Assembly (NCBI RefSeq): GCF_014637085.1
Contig: NZ_BMEU01000021.1
Span: 19,283 to 83,282, forward strand
From: Comamonas phosphati
Lineage (GTDB): Bacteria > Pseudomonadota > Gammaproteobacteria > Burkholderiales > Burkholderiaceae_C
Reading direction: 5' to 3'
Length of the DNA stretch: 64,000 bases
In this document: in pieces, positions 1-8,842 of the stretch
Position numbering within the stretch: position 1 is the stretch's first letter
Layout: the number at the start of each line of letters is the position of its first letter
Program-made: the position numbers and the translations under genes
Notes under the pieces: model-generated
Told to the model about the DNA's origin: nothing
Database searches by the model: none
What the model saw: the letters and a program-made list of their open reading frames with translations, nothing else

Positions 1-2
1 CC

Positions 3-665
3 CGCCCGGTGGTGGCCGTGCGCGGCGACGACCGCCCCGGTGTGAAAAAGGATGCGGCGGCCGCTCCCGCCGGCCGCCCGGGCCGCCCTGGCGACCGCAA
101 GGACGGCGGCCGCGGGCGCGATGCCCGCGATGGCCGTGGTACCGAGCGTGGCCGTGATGGACGTGATGCAGGCCGTGGTCGTGATTTCGTCCGCGAAGAG
201 CGCGGTCCGCGCCTGGCCGATCCGGCCTTCCGCGCTCAGCGCGAGGCCATGGAGCACGCCCAGGAAGCCCTGCGCAAGCTCGCGGCCCAGGCCCACGGCG
301 AAGCGCTGAGCCAGTTGATGAATGCCTGGGAAGCGCGCGATGCGTCGCAGCTGCCCTCGGCCCAGCAGCTGGGCGGCCGCGTGACGGCCCCGGTGCGCTC
401 CGCATGGTCCAACGCCGTTGCCGCCACGCCCAAGGGTGATGCCGCACAGGCGCTGCTGCGCCTGGAAATGGCCGCCGACGTGCCCACGCCGGCCGACCAG
501 CTGAGCGCCCGCCGCGCATTGCAGCTGCAGCTGCTTACGCGCCGCAACGATCCTTCGCCCCAGGAAACCTGGGGCCAGGATGCCGCCCAGGTGCTGGCCA
601 GCGCACGCGACGAAGCTTCGGCCCGCCGCCTGCAGAACGCGCTCAAGCATCTGTTGAAGAAGTAA
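3..665 (+). CDS. C-terminal part of a large basic protein, probably DUF349 family (5' end outside window)
   Basis: The reading frame is open to the left edge, so only the C-terminal ~220 residues are visible. It starts with an Ala/Pro/Arg/Gly/Asp-rich low-complexity linker of about 60 residues. An all-alpha segment of about 150 residues follows, with blocks such as FRAQREAMEHAQEAL and LQLLTRRNDPSPQETWGQD, ending in basic helices. From memory this arrangement resembles the C-terminus of DUF349 proteins of Comamonadaceae, whose function is not established. No catalytic motif is visible. The family name is inferred; that this is a real coding region is well supported by the conserved-looking helical tail and by the strong terminator that follows. 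Confidence 0.55.
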   Translation, partial: RPVVAVRGDDRPGVKKDAAAAPAGRPGRPGDRKDGGRGRDARDGRGTERGRDGRDAGRGRDFVREERGPRLADPAFRAQREAMEHAQEALRKLAAQAHGEALSQLMNAWEARDASQLPSAQQLGGRVTAPVRSAWSNAVAATPKGDAAQALLRLEMAADVPTPADQLSARRALQLQLLTRRNDPSPQETWGQDAAQVLASARDEASARRLQNALKHLLKK

Positions 666-666
666 G

Positions 667-735
667 CCCCCGAGGCGCTGCGCGCCTTCCCCCGAGGGGG
701 ACGACGCCTTCGCCGCGAGGCGGCCCTTGCTCTGC
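667..735 (+). repeat. Dispersed intergenic GC-rich hairpin repeat, copy 1
   Basis: A GC-rich palindromic unit built on CCCCCGAGG...CCTTCCCCCGAGGGGG, followed by a second arm GCCGCGAGGCGGC. The outer half (GGGGGACGACGCC, then CTTGCTC and GCGTCCC) matches, almost base for base, the reverse complement of the unit between cysN and cysD. A third relative lies between cysD and cysH. The element sits directly after a stop codon, as expected for an intergenic mosaic repeat. Confidence 0.75.
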
Positions 736-805
736 GTCCCTGACTTGGGCTGTGCCCGTTTCATGGATTGCCGGCCATGCCTGGAGCCCTGGATAGCCAA
801 TGTGG

Positions 806-841
806 AAATGCCGTTCACCGATGCCGGTGAGCGGCATTTTT
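806..841 (+). terminator. Rho-independent terminator
   Basis: The 8-bp arms AAATGCCG and CGGCATTT enclose a second stem, TCACCG with CGGTGA, and are followed by a run of T. It lies about 140 nt after the preceding stop codon and would end that transcript ahead of rimO. Confidence 0.8.
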
Positions 842-1004
842 CATGGCGAGTCCCGGCAAGGTCGGGCTTGGTGCATGGCCGTGGCTGAGCATGGTTGCGG
901 GCGGTTCGTTAAAATCAAGGGTTGGTTTTGGCTCGCCGGGCATGGATGGGCCGCTACACGCTGTCGGCCTTGTCTGGCCGGGCGCAAGGATTTAAAGCAC
1001 ATCA

Positions 1005-2414
1005 ATGACTAGCGAACAGAACACCTCCACACAAGCTGCGCCCAAGGTCGGCTTCGTATCCCTGGGCTGCCCCAAGGCGCTCACGGACTCCGAACTGATC
1101 CTCACGCAGCTCAGCGCCGAGGGCTATCAGACCTCCAAGACCTTCGAGGGCGCGGACCTGGTCATCGTCAATACCTGCGGCTTCATCGATGACGCCGTCA
1201 GGGAAAGCCTGGACACCATCGGCGAGGCGCTGGCCGCCAACGGCAAGGTGATCGTGACGGGCTGCCTGGGTGCCAAGGCCGGCAAGCAGGGTGGCAACAT
1301 GGTGGCCGAGGTGCACCCCAGCGTGCTGGCCGTGACCGGCCCGCATGCTACGCAGGAGGTGATGGATGCCGTCCACACCCATCTGCCCAAGCCGCACGAC
1401 CCCTTCGTGGACCTGATTCCCGGCGGAATCCCGGGGGCCATCGGCGAAGCCGGCATCAAGCTCACGCCCAAGCACTATGCGTACCTGAAGATTTCCGAAG
1501 GCTGCAACCACCGCTGCACCTTCTGCATCATCCCCTCGATGCGCGGCGATCTGGTGTCGCGCCCCATCGGCGATGTGCTCAAGGAAGCCAAGGCGTTGTT
1601 CGAAGGCGGCGTCAAGGAGCTGCTGGTCATCAGCCAGGACACCTCGGCCTACGGCGTGGACGTGAAGTACCGCACGGGCTTCTGGGACGGCAAGCCGGTC
1701 AAGACCCGCATGCTGGAGCTGACCGAGGAGCTGGGCAAGCTGGCCGCCCAGCACGGCGCCTGGGTGCGCCTGCACTATGTCTATCCCTATCCCACGGTGG
1801 ACGCCATCCTGCCGCTGATGGCACAGGGCCTGGTGCTGCCTTACCTGGACGTGCCGCTGCAGCACAGCCACCCCGACGTCCTGAAGCGCATGAAGCGCCC
1901 GGCCAGCGGCGAGAAGAACCTGGAGCGCATCAAGGAATGGCGCAAGGTCTGCCCCGAGCTGGTGATCCGCTCCACCTTCATCGCCGGCTTTCCCGGCGAG
2001 ACCGAGGAAGAGTTCGAGCATCTGCTGAACTTCATCCGCGAAGCCGAGATCGACCGTGCCGGCTGCTTTGCCTACAGTCCGGTGGAAGGCGCCACGGCCA
2101 ACGAACTGCCCGGCATGCTGCCCGAGGAAGTGCGCGAGGCGCGCCGCACGCGCTTCATGGAAGTGGCCGAGGAGGTCTCCACCCAGCGCCTGCAGCGCCG
2201 CGTCGGCCAGGTCATGAAGGTGCTGGTGGACAAGTCCATCGGCTTGGGCAAGAAGGGCGGCGTGGGCCGCACCTATGCCGACGCGCCCGAGATCGACGGC
2301 GTGGTCCAGCTGCTGCCGCCCGAGAAGGCCAGCAAGACCTACAAGGTGGGCGAGCTGATCAGCGTGAAGATCGTGGGCACGCAAGGCCACGATCTGGTAG
2401 GCCAGCCGGTCTGA
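1005..2414 (+). CDS. rimO: Ribosomal protein uS12 (S12) methylthiotransferase RimO
   Basis: Radical-SAM enzyme that adds a methylthio group to the conserved Asp of ribosomal protein S12. The 469-residue protein has the full family layout. An N-terminal methylthiotransferase domain carries the three cluster cysteines ([22 protein letters not shown]). The radical-SAM core has CNHRCTFC at about residue 167. A C-terminal TRAM-like domain ends in [13 protein letters not shown]. The leading residues of the cysteine motif (GCPK.L.DSE) are the RimO type rather than the MiaB type. The ATG follows AAGGA at a rather long spacing. It is convergent with efp and shares a bidirectional terminator with it. 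Confidence 0.96.
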   Translation: MTSEQNTSTQAAPKVGFVSLGCPKALTDSELILTQLSAEGYQTSKTFEGADLVIVNTCGFIDDAVRESLDTIGEALAANGKVIVTGCLGAKAGKQGGNMVAEVHPSVLAVTGPHATQEVMDAVHTHLPKPHDPFVDLIPGGIPGAIGEAGIKLTPKHYAYLKISEGCNHRCTFCIIPSMRGDLVSRPIGDVLKEAKALFEGGVKELLVISQDTSAYGVDVKYRTGFWDGKPVKTRMLELTEELGKLAAQHGAWVRLHYVYPYPTVDAILPLMAQGLVLPYLDVPLQHSHPDVLKRMKRPASGEKNLERIKEWRKVCPELVIRSTFIAGFPGETEEEFEHLLNFIREAEIDRAGCFAYSPVEGATANELPGMLPEEVREARRTRFMEVAEEVSTQRLQRRVGQVMKVLVDKSIGLGKKGGVGRTYADAPEIDGVVQLLPPEKASKTYKVGELISVKIVGTQGHDLVGQPV

Positions 2415-2541
2415 TGTCTGCCTTCATAAAGTGAGCAGCCTGCGCTGAAAGGGTAAGGGTTTCAGGCTTTTTATCCCTTGAATCCATTACCTATCAATCG
2501 CAGGTAGCTCACTTTTTTGATGCATACGCGCAGCGGCCAAT

Positions 2542-2573
2542 AAAAAAGGCTTCCTCTTGGGAAGCCTTTTTTG
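2542..2573. terminator. Bidirectional terminator between rimO and efp
   Basis: Perfect stem AAAAAAGGCTTCC / GGAAGCCTTTTTT around a short loop. It gives a T-run on both strands, suiting the two convergent genes. Confidence 0.85.
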
Positions 2574-2605
2574 CGTGGGAGGCTGCTGCGGGAGCTGCCA
2601 TCGCA

Positions 2606-3160
2606 TTACACGCGCTTGCGGTATTCGCCGGTGCGGGTGTCGATTTCGATCTTGTCTTCCTGGGCCACGAACAGGGGCACGGCCACTTCGAAGCCGGTAG
2701 CGATCTTGGCGGGCTTCAGCACCTTGCCGGAAGTGTCGCCCTTGACGGCGGGTTCGGTCCAGGTGATTTCGCGCACGATGGTGGTGGGCAGTTCGCAGGA
2801 AATGGCCTTGCCGTCGTAGAACACGACTTCGGCTTCCATGCCGTCTTCCAGGTAGTTGATGGCGTCGCCCATGTTTTCGGCTTCGACTTCGTACTGGTTG
2901 AACTCGGCGTCCATCCACACGTACATGGGGTCGGCGAAGTAGGAGTAGGTGCAATCCTTCTTGTCCAGGATCACGTTGTCGATCTTGTCGTCAGCCTTGA
3001 ACACGTTTTCCGTGCCGAAGTTGCCGATCAGGCTCTTGAGCTTCATGCGCACGGTGGCAGCGCCACGGCCGCCACGGGCGTATTCGGTCTTCAGAACGAT
3101 CATGGGATCCTTGCCGAACATGATCACGTTGCCGGCGCGGATTTCTTGAGCGATTTTCAT
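2606..3160 (-). CDS. efp: Elongation factor P, arginine-32 type
   Basis: EF-P relieves ribosome stalling at polyproline stretches. The 184-residue protein starts at [12 protein letters not shown]; an upstream in-frame ATG would add 18 unrelated residues and was rejected. The loop that enters the peptidyl-transferase centre reads [10 protein letters not shown], placing Arg at residue 32, where E. coli has Lys34. In the known Arg32 lineage this residue is mono-rhamnosylated by EarP, and earP is the next gene upstream on the same strand. The three EF-P beta domains are complete and the C-terminus ([12 protein letters not shown]) is typical. Confidence 0.97.
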   Translation of the reverse strand: MKIAQEIRAGNVIMFGKDPMIVLKTEYARGGRGAATVRMKLKSLIGNFGTENVFKADDKIDNVILDKKDCTYSYFADPMYVWMDAEFNQYEVEAENMGDAINYLEDGMEAEVVFYDGKAISCELPTTIVREITWTEPAVKGDTSGKVLKPAKIATGFEVAVPLFVAQEDKIEIDTRTGEYRKRV

Positions 3161-3317
3161 AGCTTGCTTATGAAAGGTTGGAGCCGCTCTACACGGCAGG
3201 CAAGCTGTTCGCAAAAATCAAAGTGCGGCGGCGGGGCCTGCCGCGTGTGCCGCGGCGGTGGAGCGACCCTGTAAGGCCGGCGTGCTGCCGGCGCCCCAGG
3301 GAGGCAAAACGTAGATT

Positions 3318-4487
3318 TTAGCTTTTTTCGGCAACAAAGGCTTGAAGCTGTGCAATCAAATCGATTTGTTGGGCCAGCCGCCCGCGTGCCGCCTGTGTGC
3401 ATTGCTGCCATTCGTGCAGCATTGCGGGGCTGGGCAAAGGCAATGTTTGCGGCGCGGTCATGCCGTTCCAGGCGTGGTGGAAGGCCCGCAGGCTGGCTGG
3501 CGCCTGCAGCCAGGCCAGAAAGGCGTCGAGCTTGTCGTGGTGCGCATTGTCGTGCTGCGGATAGATGTGCCAGACCATGGGCTGGCCGGCCCACAGCGCG
3601 CGCACCAGCGAATCCTCGCCGCGCACCAGGTTCAGGTCGCAGCCCCAGAGCATTTCGTCGAACAGCGGCTGGGCACAGGGCTGCAGATAGTGCAGGGCCG
3701 GCTGGGCCGCTGGCGATGGTGGCAAGGCCTGTACCGCCGCCGTGGCGCGGCCCGGCGTGACCAGCAAATGGGATGGGTGTGCCGCGGCCTTGCGCAACTG
3801 CCACATGAGCTCGGGCAGGGCCGCGGGTTCGTAGCAGAACAGCGAGATCGCGCAGTCATCCTCGGCCATGCCGAAACGCGAGCGCCACGCGTTCCGCCGG
3901 CTTGCAAAGGCCTGCTGGCGCCCCGCCAGGTCCTGTTCGCGTGCCAGCGCGCCCGTGTCCGGGGTGAAGCCTGGGTAGAAGAACCAGCGCGTCATGCCGG
4001 CGGCGGGGCCGGACATGAGACGCGAAGGCAGGCGGTGGCAGCGCTCCACATAGTCCTCGGCCGACAGGTATTCGAGGTTGATCCATACCGGGGCGGCACC
4101 GGCGGCGGCCTTGTCCGCGATGCGCTGCACAAAGGGCGCGGGAATCTCGCAGCCAAAGGCCTCGACCACCACATCACCCACTAGCGCGCCCACGGCCTCG
4201 GGCAGGTCGGCAGCCTGCGCGGGCCATGGGTGAACGCTGAGCCCCGAAGGATGCGGCCGTGGCGCCATCCACTGCAGGGCGCTGGCGTCGTCCATCCACA
4301 GCCGTACCTGCTGGCCGCGCGCCGCGAGTTCGGCCGCGATGCGCCAGCACACGCCCACGTCGCCGAAGTTGTCGATGACCTGGCAAAAAATATCCCAGGT
4401 GCGCGGCGCATGGGCTTGGGGCGCCGTTTCTGGGGCGAGTGGGAGGAAATCCAGCATGGTTTGCTTCGATGGGGCGTCTAGGGCCAT
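3318..4487 (-). CDS. earP: EF-P arginine rhamnosyltransferase EarP
   Basis: GT-B-fold glycosyltransferase that transfers rhamnose from dTDP-rhamnose to Arg32 of EF-P. The N-terminal block FCQVIDNFGDVGVCWRIA is the EarP/DUF2331 signature and contains the DNFGD acidic motif. The C-terminal nucleotide-sugar part has CDLNLVRGEDSLVRALWAGQPMVW split over the family's conserved stretch. The chosen ATG overlaps the stop codon of the upstream LysR gene as TGATG, implying translational coupling; a second ATG lies ten codons in. Its immediate proximity to an Arg32 EF-P gene confirms the pairing. About 389 residues, normal for the family. Confidence 0.93.
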   Translation of the reverse strand: MALDAPSKQTMLDFLPLAPETAPQAHAPRTWDIFCQVIDNFGDVGVCWRIAAELAARGQQVRLWMDDASALQWMAPRPHPSGLSVHPWPAQAADLPEAVGALVGDVVVEAFGCEIPAPFVQRIADKAAAGAAPVWINLEYLSAEDYVERCHRLPSRLMSGPAAGMTRWFFYPGFTPDTGALAREQDLAGRQQAFASRRNAWRSRFGMAEDDCAISLFCYEPAALPELMWQLRKAAAHPSHLLVTPGRATAAVQALPPSPAAQPALHYLQPCAQPLFDEMLWGCDLNLVRGEDSLVRALWAGQPMVWHIYPQHDNAHHDKLDAFLAWLQAPASLRAFHHAWNGMTAPQTLPLPSPAMLHEWQQCTQAARGRLAQQIDLIAQLQAFVAEKS

Positions 4488-5392
4488 CAAGGGGTGGGCG
4501 TTTGGCACAGATGCTCGACCAGCAACTGGGCCACGGGCGACAGCGCATCCTGCGAACGCACGCAAAGCATGAGCTGGCGCTCGGCCCAGGGCTCGGCCAG
4601 CCGTATGCAGCGCAGCGGCAGCGCGCCCATGTAGATGCGTGCGCTGCCTTCGGGCAGGATGCCGATGCCCAGGCCCGCGGCCACCATCAGGCATAGCGCG
4701 TCATAGCCCGTCACCTTCATGCGCAGGCGCAGTTGCAGGCCCTGGTCGGCGGCTGCGCGGGTAAGTTGATGGTTGAGTGCGCTGTCGGCATGCATGCCGA
4801 TCAGGTCATGCTCCACCACCTGGGCCAGAGCCAGCTTGCGCTGCCTTGCCAGCACATGGCCCTGGGGCACGACCACGGCCAGGCGGTCGCCGCGGTAGGG
4901 GCGCAAGCTGATCTTGTCGCCGTAGCTGCCGTTGTTGAGCAGGCCGATATCGGCCTCGTTGTCGGCCACGGCGCGCGCGATGTCGTTGCTCACGCGCTCC
5001 TGCAGGCGCACGTCCACATGCGGATGCTGACTCAGAAAGCTCTGCAACTGCGCGGGCAGGAACTGGGTGATGCTGGAGATATTGGCCATCACGCGCACAT
5101 GGCCGCGCAGGCCTTTGCCGCCGTCGTGTGCATAGTCCTTCATCTGCGTGGCGATGCCGTCGAGCTCGTTGAGCACGCCGCGCGCCATGTGCAGCAAGGC
5201 ATAGGCCGCAGCCGTGGGCGTGCTGCCGCGGTTGCTGCGCGTGAAGAGCTCCACCTGCAGCTGGTCCTCCAGCTCCGCCAGGCGCCGGCTGGCGGCCGAG
5301 GGCGCGATGTGCTCGCGCGAGGCGGCCCGCGCGATGGCGTTTTCTTCCATCACGGCCACAAACAGGCGCAGGGTGATCGGGTCCAGTTTCAT
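4487..5392 (-). CDS. LysR-family transcriptional regulator
   Basis: A 301-residue LysR-type regulator. The N-terminal winged helix-turn-helix is MKLDPITLRLF...SRRLAELEDQLQVELF, and the rest is a two-lobed effector-binding domain. It is transcribed away from the CoA-transferase gene, with a 155-bp intergenic region, which is the classic arrangement for a LysR regulator of the divergent operon. The start was set at MKLD, the usual N-terminus; longer in-frame starts add non-homologous sequence. The effector is unknown, but an acyl-CoA or dicarboxylate linked to the neighbouring module is a reasonable guess. Confidence 0.92.
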   Translation of the reverse strand: MKLDPITLRLFVAVMEENAIARAASREHIAPSAASRRLAELEDQLQVELFTRSNRGSTPTAAAYALLHMARGVLNELDGIATQMKDYAHDGGKGLRGHVRVMANISSITQFLPAQLQSFLSQHPHVDVRLQERVSNDIARAVADNEADIGLLNNGSYGDKISLRPYRGDRLAVVVPQGHVLARQRKLALAQVVEHDLIGMHADSALNHQLTRAAADQGLQLRLRMKVTGYDALCLMVAAGLGIGILPEGSARIYMGALPLRCIRLAEPWAERQLMLCVRSQDALSPVAQLLVEHLCQTPTP

Positions 5393-5547
5393 AGGACTTG
5401 CGATTATCCCGCCAAGCGCTCCCTGGCCATGCCCAAATGCGATGGCAGCTTCGCATTTGAGCGTTTTGCATTGTGCTGTGCCCGGAGCAAGATGACCCGC
5501 AAAGCCGTGTTCCGGGTTGGAACTGCGGCACCAAGAGAGACAACTGG

Positions 5548-6780
5548 ATGAGTGCAAAGAACATCAGCAACCCTGCCACGCCGGTCGACACGCCCAGCGC
5601 GCTGCAAGGCGTGAAGGTGGTGGAAATGGGGCAGTTGATCGCCGGACCGTTCTGCGGCAAGACGCTGGGCGAATTCGGCGCCGACGTGATCAAGATCGAG
5701 GCGCCCGGCGCGGGCGACCCGCTGCGCAACTGGCGGCTGATCAAGGCCGGCACTTCCGTCTGGTGGCAGGTGCAGTCGCGCAACAAGCGCTCGGTGGCCC
5801 TCGACCTGCGCCAGAAGGAGGCCCAGGATGTGGCCCGGCGCCTGCTCGCCGAAGCCGATGTGCTGATCGAGAACTTCCGCCCCGGCACGCTGGAGGGCTG
5901 GGGCATGTCGCCTGCCGAGCTGCACGTCCTCAATCCCGGTCTGGTGATCCTGCGCATCTCGGGCTACGGCCAGACCGGCCCCTACCGCGATCAGCCGGGC
6001 TTTGGCGTGATCGGCGAGGCCATGGGCGGCCTGCGCCACCTGACGGCCGAGCCGGGCCGCGTGCCGGTGCGCGTGGGCGTCTCCATAGGCGACACGCTGG
6101 CCGCGCTGCATGGCGTGATCGGCGTGATGATGGCGCTGTACCATCGGAAGGTGAGCGGCGGCCCGGGCCAGGTCATCGACGTGGCATTGCACGAGGCCGT
6201 GTTCAACGTGATGGAAAGCCTGTTGCCCGAATACAGTGCCTTCGGCGCCGTGCGCGAGGCCGCTGGCAGCGCGCTGCCTGGCATTGCGCCATCCAACGCC
6301 TATCCCTGCCAGGACGGCTGGGTGCTGGTGGCCGGCAATGGCGACTCCATCTTCAAGCGTCTGATGTCGGTCATAGGCCGCCAGGATCTGGCCGATGCGC
6401 CCGACCTGGCCCACAACGCCGGCCGCGTGGCGCGCGTGGCCGAGATCGATGCCGCCGTTGGCGATTGGACGCATGGCCGCAGCGTGCGCGCCGTGATGGC
6501 GGAACTGGCCAAGGCCCGCGTGCCCGCAGGCAAGGTCTATACGGCCCGAGATATTGCCGAGGACCCGCACTACCGCGCCCGCGACATGATCCTGACCCAG
6601 CGCACGCGCGACGGCTATGACGTGGAAGTGCCGGGCATCGTGCCCAAGCTTTCGCTCACGCCCGGCACGGTGCGTGCCAGCGCGCCCCATGTGGGCGACG
6701 ATACCGACGCCGTGCTGGCCGAGGTGGGCCTGACGGCCGGGCAGATCGCGCTGTTGCGCAGCAAGGGGATCATTCAATGA
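5548..6780 (+). CDS. CaiB/BaiF (class III) CoA-transferase
   Basis: Family III CoA-transferases move CoA between carboxylic acids through a catalytic Asp. The 410-residue protein has the Rossmann-like N-terminus (VVEMGQLIAGPFCGKTLGEFGADVIKIE), the motif SRNKRSVALDL, and LRISGYGQTGPYRDQPGFG upstream of the core. The chosen ATG follows a GAGAGA purine stretch. Its stop overlaps the start of the HMG-CoA lyase-like gene (ATGA), so the two form one operon. The pair suggests activation of a branched dicarboxylate to its CoA ester, then cleavage. The exact substrate (for example 3-hydroxy-3-methylglutarate or a relative) cannot be read from sequence. Confidence 0.92.
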   Translation: MSAKNISNPATPVDTPSALQGVKVVEMGQLIAGPFCGKTLGEFGADVIKIEAPGAGDPLRNWRLIKAGTSVWWQVQSRNKRSVALDLRQKEAQDVARRLLAEADVLIENFRPGTLEGWGMSPAELHVLNPGLVILRISGYGQTGPYRDQPGFGVIGEAMGGLRHLTAEPGRVPVRVGVSIGDTLAALHGVIGVMMALYHRKVSGGPGQVIDVALHEAVFNVMESLLPEYSAFGAVREAAGSALPGIAPSNAYPCQDGWVLVAGNGDSIFKRLMSVIGRQDLADAPDLAHNAGRVARVAEIDAAVGDWTHGRSVRAVMAELAKARVPAGKVYTARDIAEDPHYRARDMILTQRTRDGYDVEVPGIVPKLSLTPGTVRASAPHVGDDTDAVLAEVGLTAGQIALLRSKGIIQ

Positions 6781-7775
6781 GTTCGCAAGCCGTCTGGCAG
6801 GGCGCAGGCCGCCGCATCTTCATGAACGAAGTCGGCACGCGCGACGGCCTGCAGATGGAGCCGGCCTTTGTGTCCACCGAGGACAAGATCGCACTGGTCA
6901 ACGCGTTGTCGGATGCGGGCCTGTCCAAGATCGAAGTCACGGCCTTTGTCTCGCCCACGGCGATTGCCGCGCTGCGCGACGGCGAGATCGTGATGCGCGA
7001 GATCGCGCGTCGGCCCGGCACCGTCTACACGGCGCTGGTGCCCAATGTGCGCGGCGCCGAGCGCGCCATCGAGGCGCGCACCGGCGAACTCAATCTCGTG
7101 ATGTCGGTCAGCGAGACGCACAACCTCTGCAATCTGCGCATGCAGCGCGCGCAGTCGTTCGCGGTCCTGCAGCAGGTGATCGCCACGGCGCAGCAGGCCC
7201 GCGTGCCGGTCAATGTCTCGCTGTCGTGCTGCTTCGGCTGCCCCATGGAGGGCGACGTACCGCAGGCCGAAGTGCTGGCCTGGGTGCAGCGCTTTGCCGA
7301 TCTGGGCGTGCAGGGCATCACGCTGTGCGACACCACGGGCATGGCCTATCCCAGCCAGGTGCATGAGATGACCAGGGCCTTCAAGGCGCGCTGGCCCGCG
7401 CTGGGCCTGACCCTGCATTTCCACAACACGCGCGGCATGGCGCTGGCCAATGTGCTGGCGTCCATGGCCGCGGGCGCTGACCGGTTCGACGCTTCGATAG
7501 GCGGTCTGGGCGGCTGCCCGTATGCGCCCGGAGCCTCGGGCAATGCCTGCACCGAGGAAATCGTGCATGCGCTGCAGCTCATGGGCTACGACACGGGTAT
7601 CGACCTGCCGGCGCTGATCGCCACCGCGGCCCGACTGCCCGCGCTGATCGGCCACGAGGTGCCCAGCCAGATCGCGCGCGCCGGTCACCGGCTGGACCTG
7701 CACCCGGTGCCCGCGGGCTTCGATGCGATCCGCGAGCGCGCGCTGGCGCGGCAGCCTTCATTGCCTTATCCATAA
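6777..7775 (+). CDS. Hydroxymethylglutaryl-CoA lyase-like enzyme
   Basis: TIM-barrel lyase of the DRE-TIM superfamily. The 332-residue protein shows the N-terminal catalytic motif as TRDGLQME. The metal site is LHFHNTRGMALAN, and the active-site cysteine loop is GGCPYAPGASGNACTE, all typical of HMG-CoA lyase. It would cleave a 3-hydroxy-3-methyl acyl-CoA to acetyl-CoA plus a keto acid. It overlaps the CoA-transferase by 4 bp and is followed 16 bp later by a binding-protein gene. Substrate specificity within the family is uncertain. Confidence 0.9.
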   Translation: MSSQAVWQGAGRRIFMNEVGTRDGLQMEPAFVSTEDKIALVNALSDAGLSKIEVTAFVSPTAIAALRDGEIVMREIARRPGTVYTALVPNVRGAERAIEARTGELNLVMSVSETHNLCNLRMQRAQSFAVLQQVIATAQQARVPVNVSLSCCFGCPMEGDVPQAEVLAWVQRFADLGVQGITLCDTTGMAYPSQVHEMTRAFKARWPALGLTLHFHNTRGMALANVLASMAAGADRFDASIGGLGGCPYAPGASGNACTEEIVHALQLMGYDTGIDLPALIATAARLPALIGHEVPSQIARAGHRLDLHPVPAGFDAIRERALARQPSLPYP

Positions 7776-7791
7776 CGACAGGAGACAACCC

Positions 7792-8793
7792 ATGCCTTTG
7801 ATCACCGCATTCCACGGCCGCCGGGCCGCGCTGGCCCTGGGGGCCGCAGTGGGCGCCATGCTGTGCGCCGCGCCCCTGGGTGCCGGCGCGCAGGACAAGT
7901 ACCCCTCCAAGCCCATCACCCTCGTGGTGCCGCAGGCCGCGGGCGGGGCCAACGACGCCATCGCGCGCGTGCTGGCGCAGCGCCTGACCGAGCAGATGGG
8001 CCAGAGCGTGATCGTGGACAACCGCCCCGGCGCGGGCGGCACGCTGGCCACCGCGGCGCTGGCGCGCGCCAAGCATGATGGCTACACGCTGCTGGTCACG
8101 GCCGACAGCGCGCACGTGATCGGCCCGGCGATCTACAAGAACCCCGGCTTCGATGCGGTCAAGGACTTCGAGCCCGTGGCGCCCATCGCCACGGCCGGCT
8201 ATGTGCTGGTGGCGCACCCCTCGTTCCCGGGCAATAACGTGGCGGACCTCATCCGGCTCGCCAAGGCCAGCCCCGGCAAGTACGCCATCGCCTCGGCCGG
8301 CAACGGCACGCTCAACCACCTGATCGGCGAACTGCTGCAAAAGGCCGCGGGCATCCAGCTGCAGCACATTCCCTACAAGGGCTCGGCTGCCGCCGCCACC
8401 GACGTGGCGGGCGGGCAGGTGCCGCTGTCGGTGCAGAGCCTGCCTTCGTCGATCGCCTTCATCAAGGCGGGCAAGCTCAAGGTGCTGGGCGTGGTGAACG
8501 AGAAGCGCGTCGCCGCGCTGCCCGACGTGCCCACCATCGGCGAGACGCTCAAGGGCTTCGGCCAGGCGCCGTGGTACGCCATGTTCGCCCCGGCGGGCAC
8601 GCCCGCGCCCATCGTCGAGCGGCTGCAGGCCGAAGTGGCGAGCGCGCTGGATCACAAGGACGTGGTGGACAAGCTGGCCGTCGTGGGCTGCGAGCCGTTC
8701 AAGGGCACGTCCTCCCAGCTCGGCGCGCTCGTGCAATCCGACCTGCCCAAGTGGGCGCGCGTGGTCAAGGACACCGGCGCCACCGTGGACTGA
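7792..8793 (+). CDS. Bug/TctC-family periplasmic substrate-binding protein (1)
   Basis: Tripartite tricarboxylate-type receptor of the Bug family, greatly expanded in Burkholderiales. A signal peptide (RRAALALGAAVGAMLCAAPLGAGAQ, shown as parts) precedes YPSKPITLVVPQAAGG, the family start motif. VIVDNRPGAGG and IPYKGSAAAATDVAGGQV follow. AGGAGA stands before the ATG. No TctA/TctB membrane genes are in the window, so this is an orphan receptor that must share a transporter or act in sensing. Position in the operon suggests it binds the substrate of the CoA-transferase/lyase pair. Confidence 0.92.
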   Translation: MPLITAFHGRRAALALGAAVGAMLCAAPLGAGAQDKYPSKPITLVVPQAAGGANDAIARVLAQRLTEQMGQSVIVDNRPGAGGTLATAALARAKHDGYTLLVTADSAHVIGPAIYKNPGFDAVKDFEPVAPIATAGYVLVAHPSFPGNNVADLIRLAKASPGKYAIASAGNGTLNHLIGELLQKAAGIQLQHIPYKGSAAAATDVAGGQVPLSVQSLPSSIAFIKAGKLKVLGVVNEKRVAALPDVPTIGETLKGFGQAPWYAMFAPAGTPAPIVERLQAEVASALDHKDVVDKLAVVGCEPFKGTSSQLGALVQSDLPKWARVVKDTGATVD

Positions 8794-8842
8794 TCCGGTC
8801 CATACCCGATTCCACACGCCTCTCACCAAGGAGACACAACCC

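Noticed and set aside
1002-2390. Long open frame antisense to rimO
   Set aside because: His/Leu/Gly-rich translation is the usual shadow of a GC-rich gene; rimO on the other strand has all family motifs.
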